Positions 14,633-18,158 of a stretch of 18,158 nt of DNA are shown one piece after another. A program made the translations under genes and the position numbers. Numbering within the stretch: the first letter of the stretch is position 1; each line of letters begins with the position of its first letter. A model generated the notes under the pieces. The model did not search any database and had not been told where the DNA came from. It was given only the letters and a program-made list of their open reading frames with translations. Source of the DNA: Actinomycetota bacterium (lineage in GTDB: Bacteria; Actinomycetota; Actinomycetes; S36-B12); NCBI GenBank assembly GCA_016870425.1, contig VGBQ01000030.1, positions 1-18,158 of the forward strand, read 5' to 3'.

Positions 14633-14689
14633 CGAGAGGTGTGGGGGCGATACCGGTCCCCTCCACCCGGAGGGGTCCTCGGCCTCTCG
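14633..14689 (-). promoter_or_regulatory. Nested stem-loop element in the rpsM leader
   Basis: Outer helix CGAGAGG/CCTCTCG (14683-14689 with 14633-14639, 7 bp) encloses an inner helix: 2 bp, an A-A mismatch, then 7 bp CCCCTCC/GGAGGGG closed by a 4-nt loop (14655-14678). It ends about 22 nt before the rpsM start and partly competes with a smaller hairpin (CTCT-CGCGA-AGAG) next to the Shine-Dalgarno. Position matches that of the E. coli alpha-operon leader bound by S4, but no sequence similarity to that pseudoknot is claimed. Confidence 0.5.
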
Positions 14690-14811
14690 TCCGAGGGTGG
14701 CGTCCCGCTGCCTGCACGTGCCGGCCGCGGGGGTCGGGTACCGCAATCCACGTCCCGGTTGGGTCGTGGTGGGCGTGTCCGGGTTGTCTCCCCTCGCACG
14801 CGCGACGTACG
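14690..14811 (-). other. Rest of the rpmJ-rpsM gap, no gene seen
   Basis: 122 nt between the rpmJ stop and the leader element. No convincing promoter hexamers and no coding sequence. A 10-bp palindrome GACGTACGTC (14804-14813) overlaps the first base pairs of the rpmJ stop codon; no function can be assigned. Confidence 0.5.
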
Positions 14812-14925
14812 TCAGCCCTGGCGTTGCTTGTGACGAACGTTGTCGCAAATGACCATGACCCGCCCGTGACGACGGATCACCTTGCACTTGTCGCAGATCT
14901 TCTTGACGCTCGGCTTGACCTTCAC
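14812..14925 (-). CDS. rpmJ: 50S ribosomal protein L36, zinc-binding
   Basis: 37 aa, the exact family length, starting at GTG: VKVKPSVKKICDKCKVIRR followed by HGRVMVICDNVRHKQRQG. The zinc ligands C11, C14, C27 and H32 are all present (C+ form). A GGGA 5 nt upstream serves as Shine-Dalgarno. It sits 29 nt after infA and 201 nt before rpsM, the usual place. A small, basic late-assembly protein of the large subunit. Confidence 0.98.
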   Translation of the reverse strand: MKVKPSVKKICDKCKVIRRHGRVMVICDNVRHKQRQG

Positions 14926-14954
14926 CGGAATCCCAACTCTCTACCTGTCCGCTG

Positions 14955-15176
14955 TCACTTGTACCTGTAGACGATGCGACCCCGAGTCAGGTCGTAGGGC
15001 GACAGCTCCACGACGACACGGTCATCGGGGAGGATCCGGATGTAGTGCATCCGCATCTTCCCGCTGATGTGGGCCAGGACCTTGTGACCGTTGTCCAGTT
15101 CCACGCGGAACATCGCGTTGGGCAAGGACTCGGTGATCGTGCCCTCGAGCTCGATCGCGCCGTCCTTCTTTGCCAT
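14955..15176 (-). CDS. infA: Translation initiation factor IF-1
   Basis: 73 aa, a normal length for bacterial IF-1. An S1/OB-fold protein that binds the ribosomal A site during initiation. Seen: AKKDGAIELEGTITESLPNAMFRVEL, DNGHKVLAHISGKMRMHYIRILPDDRV and VELSPYDLTRGRIVYRYK, each matching the family along its length. The ATG at 15176 is fixed by this N-terminus; the frame is open upstream but lies in the leader. AGGAG is 10 nt upstream. Preceded by a 195-nt gap with a candidate promoter and hairpin, so infA probably heads a transcription unit as well as being read from secY. Confidence 0.98.
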   Translation of the reverse strand: MAKKDGAIELEGTITESLPNAMFRVELDNGHKVLAHISGKMRMHYIRILPDDRVVVELSPYDLTRGRIVYRYK

Positions 15177-15217
15177 GCCCTCAGCTCTCCTCCGATCGGT
15201 CCTCTCGCACGCCTCAA

Positions 15218-15240
15218 GCCCCGCTCCGAAGGGAGGGGGC
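15218..15240 (-). promoter_or_regulatory. Strong hairpin in the infA leader
   Basis: Minus-strand stem GCCCC-CTCC, loop CTTC, GGAG-C-GGGGC: 9 base pairs with one bulged C, about 41 nt before the infA ATG. It may act as an attenuator or a 5' stabiliser; no U-run follows. Confidence 0.45.
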
Positions 15241-15276
15241 GCGGACGTTCGGGGGGGCCCGATGATCAGCCCGTCA

Positions 15277-15282
15277 AGTGTA
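15277..15282 (-). promoter_or_regulatory. Candidate -10 of an infA promoter
   Basis: TACACT on the minus strand, a good TANNNT match, with a predicted start near 15270 and a leader of about 94 nt. The -35 region (TTAGGT at 18-nt spacing) is poor. The 195-nt map-infA gap is much longer than the neighbouring gaps, which supports an internal promoter. Confidence 0.4.
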
Positions 15283-15371
15283 CGCGCGGGCCTCCTCACG
15301 ACCTAATCGGGGTCCGATCGGTCCGCACATCCGCATTTCGGACGCCGCAGTCGGCCCGTCGCACCGAAGGC

Positions 15372-16157
15372 CTACAGGCGTACGTCGTCCAGGGCGGTGA
15401 GCACCCACGGGCCGTCTTCGGTGACGGCCACCGTGTGCTCCCAGTGGCTGGCATGAGAGCCATCGCTCGCTACGACGGTCCAGTCGTCCTCCAGCACGTG
15501 CACGCCAGGGTCTCCGAGCACCACCATCGGCTCAACGGCCAGCGCCATGCCGGGCACCAGGCGCGGCCCCTTGCCCGGGCGCCCGTAGTTGGGCACGGCC
15601 GGCTCCATGTGCATGCTCGAGCCGATCCCGTGGCCGACGTACTCCTCGACGATCCCGTAGCGGTCGCCTGCGGCGCGCACGACGGACTCGACGGCGTGGC
15701 CGATGTCGGATAGGCGATTGCCGGGCTGGGCAGCCCCCAGGCCGGCCCAGAGGGACTCCTCGGTCACCCGGGAGAGCTCCTTCAAGTCGGGAGCGACGTC
15801 GCCCACAAGCACGGTGAGGGCCGCATCGCCGTGCCAGCCATCGACGATCGCCCCGCAGTCGATGGAGACCACGTCACCATCGACGAGGTAGCGATCGCCG
15901 GGGATGCCGTGGACTACCTGCTCGTTGATCGAGACGCAAATGTGCGCCGGGAAGCCGTGATAGCCGAGGAAGGACGGGGTTGCCCCCTCGTCGCGAATCG
16001 ACTGGGCAGCGCAGTCGTCGAGTTCGGCGGTCGTCACCCCCGGCGCCGTGATCTGCACTACCCGCTGCAGGGTGCGGGCGACGACCAGGCCGGCCGCCCG
16101 CATGACCTGGAGCTGGTCCGCGGTCTTGATCTCGATGCGGTCGCGTGTCCGGAACAT
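15372..16157 (-). CDS. map: Type I methionine aminopeptidase
   Basis: 261 aa. Removes the initiator Met from nascent proteins. All five metal ligands are visible: Asp100 (VSIDCG), Asp111 (HGDAA), His176 (GHGIG), Glu209 (AVEPM) and Glu240 (HWEHT); substrate His83 is in VVHGIP. The N-terminus RDRIEIKTADQLQVMRAAGLVVA is family-like and supports the ATG, which lies 2 nt after the adk stop. No Shine-Dalgarno is evident, so it depends on coupling to adk. This form lacks the N-terminal zinc-finger/SH3-binding extension of the longer actinobacterial MapB type. Confidence 0.97.
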   Translation of the reverse strand: MFRTRDRIEIKTADQLQVMRAAGLVVARTLQRVVQITAPGVTTAELDDCAAQSIRDEGATPSFLGYHGFPAHICVSINEQVVHGIPGDRYLVDGDVVSIDCGAIVDGWHGDAALTVLVGDVAPDLKELSRVTEESLWAGLGAAQPGNRLSDIGHAVESVVRAAGDRYGIVEEYVGHGIGSSMHMEPAVPNYGRPGKGPRLVPGMALAVEPMVVLGDPGVHVLEDDWTVVASDGSHASHWEHTVAVTEDGPWVLTALDDVRL

Positions 16158-16159
16158 GG

Positions 16160-16723
16160 TCAGTCGCGTAGCGTGGACAGGACGCGCTCGGTGACCTCGG
16201 CGACGTCGCCCATGCCGTCGACCTCGAGCAGGATCCCTCGCTCGCGGTAGACGGCCACGAGAGGCGCGGTCTGGTCGAAGTAGACCTCGAGGCGGCGGCG
16301 GATGACGTCGGCCGTATCGTCCGTGCGGCCCTGGTCCTGCGCCCGCTTGAGAAGCCGGCCAACGACCTCGTCTGTGTCCACGGTGAGCTCGACGACGCGG
16401 TCAAGCCGGCGGCCGTCTGACTCGAGCATCATGTCAAGTTCGTTGACCTGCTCCAGCGTCCGCGGATAGCCGTCGAGGAGGAAGCCGGGGTTGCAGTCGT
16501 CGTGAGAGATCCGGTCGCGCACCATGGCATTGGTTATGGAGTCGGGGACATACTCCCCCGCGTCCATATAGCGCTGGGCCTCCTCGCCGAGGGGCGTGCC
16601 CGCGCTCACATTGGCACGGAAGATATCGCCGGTGCTGATGTGGGGGATGCCGAGCGCGGAGGCAACCACGACCGCCTGGGTGCCCTTGCCGGCCCCGGGC
16701 GGTCCCATGATGAGGAGCCTCAT
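16160..16723 (-). CDS. adk: Adenylate kinase, short-lid form
   Basis: 187 aa. Interconverts ATP + AMP and 2 ADP. Seen: P-loop GPPGAGKGT 7-15, ISTGDIFR 29-36 of the AMP-binding region, FLLDGYPRT 81-89, and R-x-D-D motif GRTDDTADVIRRRLEVY in place of a large lid. The zinc-bearing lid insertion of the 215-aa enzymes is absent, as in mycobacteria. The ATG overlaps the secY stop by one base (TGATG); the open frame upstream is secY in another phase. Canonical place between secY and map. Confidence 0.97.
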   Translation of the reverse strand: MRLLIMGPPGAGKGTQAVVVASALGIPHISTGDIFRANVSAGTPLGEEAQRYMDAGEYVPDSITNAMVRDRISHDDCNPGFLLDGYPRTLEQVNELDMMLESDGRRLDRVVELTVDTDEVVGRLLKRAQDQGRTDDTADVIRRRLEVYFDQTAPLVAVYRERGILLEVDGMGDVAEVTERVLSTLRD

Positions 16724-18021
16724 CAGCGGAGGAAGCCCTCGTAGTTGCGCTGTTGCAGCTGCGAGTCGATCTGCTTCACCGTGTCCAGGCCCACGCCCAC
16801 CACGATGAGGAGGCTGATTCCACCGAAGACGAACTGGTCGCCGATCCCGATGAGGTTGAAGGCGAAGACCGGCATGACGGCGATGAGGCCAAGATAGATC
16901 GAGCCGGGGAACGTCAGCCGGTTGAGGACATAGGACAGGTACTCCGCCGTGGGCTTGCCCGCGCGAATGCCGGGGATGAAACCCCCGTACTTCTTCATGT
17001 TGTCGGCCACGTCCACGGGATTGAACGTGATCGACACGTAGAAGTAGGTGAAGAACACCGTGAGGATGAAGAAGACCGTGAGGTACCAGGTCGTCGTGCC
17101 CGTCGAGAAGTTCGTGGCAATCCACTGCGCCCACTCAGCCTGACTGCCCGTGAGCTGCACGAGCAGCGTGGGGAGGAAGAGCAGGGACGAGGCGAAGATG
17201 ACCGGGATAACGCCCGCCATGTTCACCTTGAGCGGGATGTAGGTCGAGGTGCCGCCGTACATCCTCCTGCCGACCATCCTCTTGGCGTACTGGACGGGAA
17301 TGCGGCGCTGCCCCTGCTCGACGAACACGACGAGGGCGAGGACGACGAGCGACACTAGCAGCGTGAGCACGAAGGAGAAGGTGCCGCGGCTCACGAAGAC
17401 GTTGATGAACTGAGCCGGGATCGTCGCAATGATCGACGTGAAGATCAGCAGGGACATCCCATTGCCAACCCCGCGCTCGGTGATGAGCTCGCCCAGCCAC
17501 ATGATGACCGCCGTGCCCGCAGTCATCACGATCACCATGACGATGATGAGCAGGGGGTTTTGGTTGGGGATGAGCTCCTCATTGCAGCCACTGAAGAGCT
17601 GGCCCGGCGTGCGAGCCAGGGACAGAATTGCCGTGGACTGCAAGATCGCGAGGCCGATGGTGAGGTACCTCGTGTACTGCGTGATCTTGGCCTGGCCGGA
17701 CTGCCCTTCCTTCTTGAGCATCTCCAGGCGAGGGATGACGACGGTGAGGAGTTGCAGGATGATGCTCGCCGTGATGTAGGGCATGATGCCCAGGGCGAAG
17801 ACCGACAGTTGCAGGAGAGCGCCGCCGCTGAAGAGGTTGATGACGGCGTAGACGGAGTTGTCCGAGGTCTGGTCGATGCACCGCTGGATGGCGGAGTAGT
17901 CGACTCCAGGGGTCGGGACGACCGAGCCCAGGCGGAAGATCGCCAGCATGGCCAGCGTGAAGAGCAGCTTCTTGCGCAGGTCCGGGGTGCGGAACGCCGC
18001 GACGAAGGCGCTGAGGTGCAC
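16723..18021 (-). CDS. secY: Protein translocase channel subunit SecY
   Basis: 432 aa with about ten hydrophobic segments. Forms the SecYEG channel for Sec-dependent export and membrane insertion. Seen: the N-terminal FRTPDLRKKLLFTLAMLAIFRLGS, the plug and TM2 region with FSGGALLQLSVFALGIMPYITASIILQLL, GELITERGVGNGMSLLIF, RRIPVQYAKR of the cytosolic C4 loop, and FNPVDVADNMKKYGGFIPGIRAGKPTAEYLSYVLNRLTFPGS in loop C5. The start is GTG with AGGAGGT 4 nt upstream. rplO would be expected upstream, outside the window. Confidence 0.98.
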   Translation of the reverse strand: MHLSAFVAAFRTPDLRKKLLFTLAMLAIFRLGSVVPTPGVDYSAIQRCIDQTSDNSVYAVINLFSGGALLQLSVFALGIMPYITASIILQLLTVVIPRLEMLKKEGQSGQAKITQYTRYLTIGLAILQSTAILSLARTPGQLFSGCNEELIPNQNPLLIIVMVIVMTAGTAVIMWLGELITERGVGNGMSLLIFTSIIATIPAQFINVFVSRGTFSFVLTLLVSLVVLALVVFVEQGQRRIPVQYAKRMVGRRMYGGTSTYIPLKVNMAGVIPVIFASSLLFLPTLLVQLTGSQAEWAQWIATNFSTGTTTWYLTVFFILTVFFTYFYVSITFNPVDVADNMKKYGGFIPGIRAGKPTAEYLSYVLNRLTFPGSIYLGLIAVMPVFAFNLIGIGDQFVFGGISLLIVVGVGLDTVKQIDSQLQQRNYEGFLR

Positions 18022-18092
18022 GCTTACCTCCTGGGCGATGCCGGGGCGCCGCCGTGTGTCGTGGACGAAAGTCTGTCGTCCGGGCCGTTGAA

Positions 18093-18122
18093 GCCTAACC
18101 TAGGCGCCCCCGAGCAGGGGGC
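18093..18122 (-). terminator. GC-rich hairpin upstream of secY
   Basis: Minus-strand GCCCCC-TGCTC-GGGGGC (18106-18122), 6 bp, followed by a second small inverted repeat GCCTA-ACC-TAGGC (plus strand 18093-18105) and a TTAGGCTT stretch. It may end or attenuate transcription from the preceding spc-operon genes, or lie in the secY leader. The 137-nt region upstream of secY holds no gene. Confidence 0.35.
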
Positions 18123-18127
18123 CCGCG

Positions 18128-18149
18128 ATCCTGGGGGGATCCTGGGGGG
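18128..18149. repeat. Perfect tandem 11-nt duplication
   Basis: ATCCTGGGGGG occurs twice back to back (18128-18138 and 18139-18149), close to the right edge. Probably a slippage product in non-coding DNA. Confidence 0.6.
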
Positions 18150-18158
18150 CCCGACGGT

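Larger units (their letters stand above)
15191..15324. repeat. 12-nt direct repeat flanking the infA promoter region
   Basis: TCCGATCGGTCC occurs exactly at 15191-15202 and 15313-15324, 122 nt apart. Each copy contains the 8-bp palindrome CCGATCGG. One copy lies upstream of the candidate infA -10, the other directly adjoins the infA Shine-Dalgarno (minus strand GGACCGATCGGAGGAG). Confidence 0.6.

Noticed and set aside
16160..16723. Truncated adenylate kinase
   Set aside because: 187 aa is the normal short-lid length; all nucleotide-binding motifs are present.
16724..17134. N-terminally extended adenylate kinase (324 codons)
   Set aside because: The extension is secY read in another phase; the P-loop must sit at residue 7 and the ATG overlaps the secY stop as in other actinobacteria.

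Overview
The window is a 68-70% GC-looking bacterial chromosome segment with 20 protein genes, all on the minus strand. It reads as core genome of an actinobacterium (Actinomycetota). The evidence is the gene order secY-adk-map-infA-rpmJ-rpsM-rpsK-rpsD-rpoA-rplQ-truA followed by rplM-rpsI-glmM-glmS-nnr-alr-(hydrolase)-tsaE, the frequent GTG starts, the Ala/Glu-rich tail on L17, the N-terminal extension on S9 and the short-lid adenylate kinase. The order matches what I know of Mycobacterium and relatives. Genus cannot be fixed from the sequence alone.

In transcription order (high to low coordinates), the first block (about 18021-11388) is the end of the spc operon and the alpha operon: the SecY translocon channel, adenylate kinase, methionine aminopeptidase, IF-1, L36, S13, S11, S4, RNA polymerase alpha and L17. 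secY/adk/map are almost fused (1-nt overlap, then a 2-nt gap). A 195-nt gap before infA carries a candidate promoter and a leader hairpin. A 201-nt gap before rpsM carries a nested two-helix structure. A double hairpin ends the block after rplQ. The second block (11233-8744) is truA plus an ABC-F ATPase, preceded by four degenerate 15-nt tandem repeats. The third block (8621-6280) starts at a good promoter (TTGACC-18-TAGCCT) and holds rplM, rpsI and glmM. The fourth block (6022-5) is a very tight operon: glmS, bifunctional NAD(P)HX repair enzyme, alanine racemase, a membrane-anchored alpha/beta hydrolase and tsaE. It continues off the left edge, where tsaB would be expected.

The genes join translation, protein export and early peptidoglycan precursor supply: GlmS and GlmM make glucosamine-6-P and glucosamine-1-P for UDP-GlcNAc, and Alr makes D-alanine. 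Several true starts lie inside longer open frames; they were set here from Shine-Dalgarno sequences and family N-termini.

I found no mobile element, CRISPR array, RNA gene or clearly new multi-gene system. The unexplained structure is intergenic. The best item is a perfect 20-bp inverted repeat between glmM and glmS, in which each arm contains the palindrome CCGTTAACGG and the two centres are 32 bp apart. Others are the nested stem upstream of rpsM, the 15-nt repeats before truA, and a 12-nt repeat flanking the infA promoter region.
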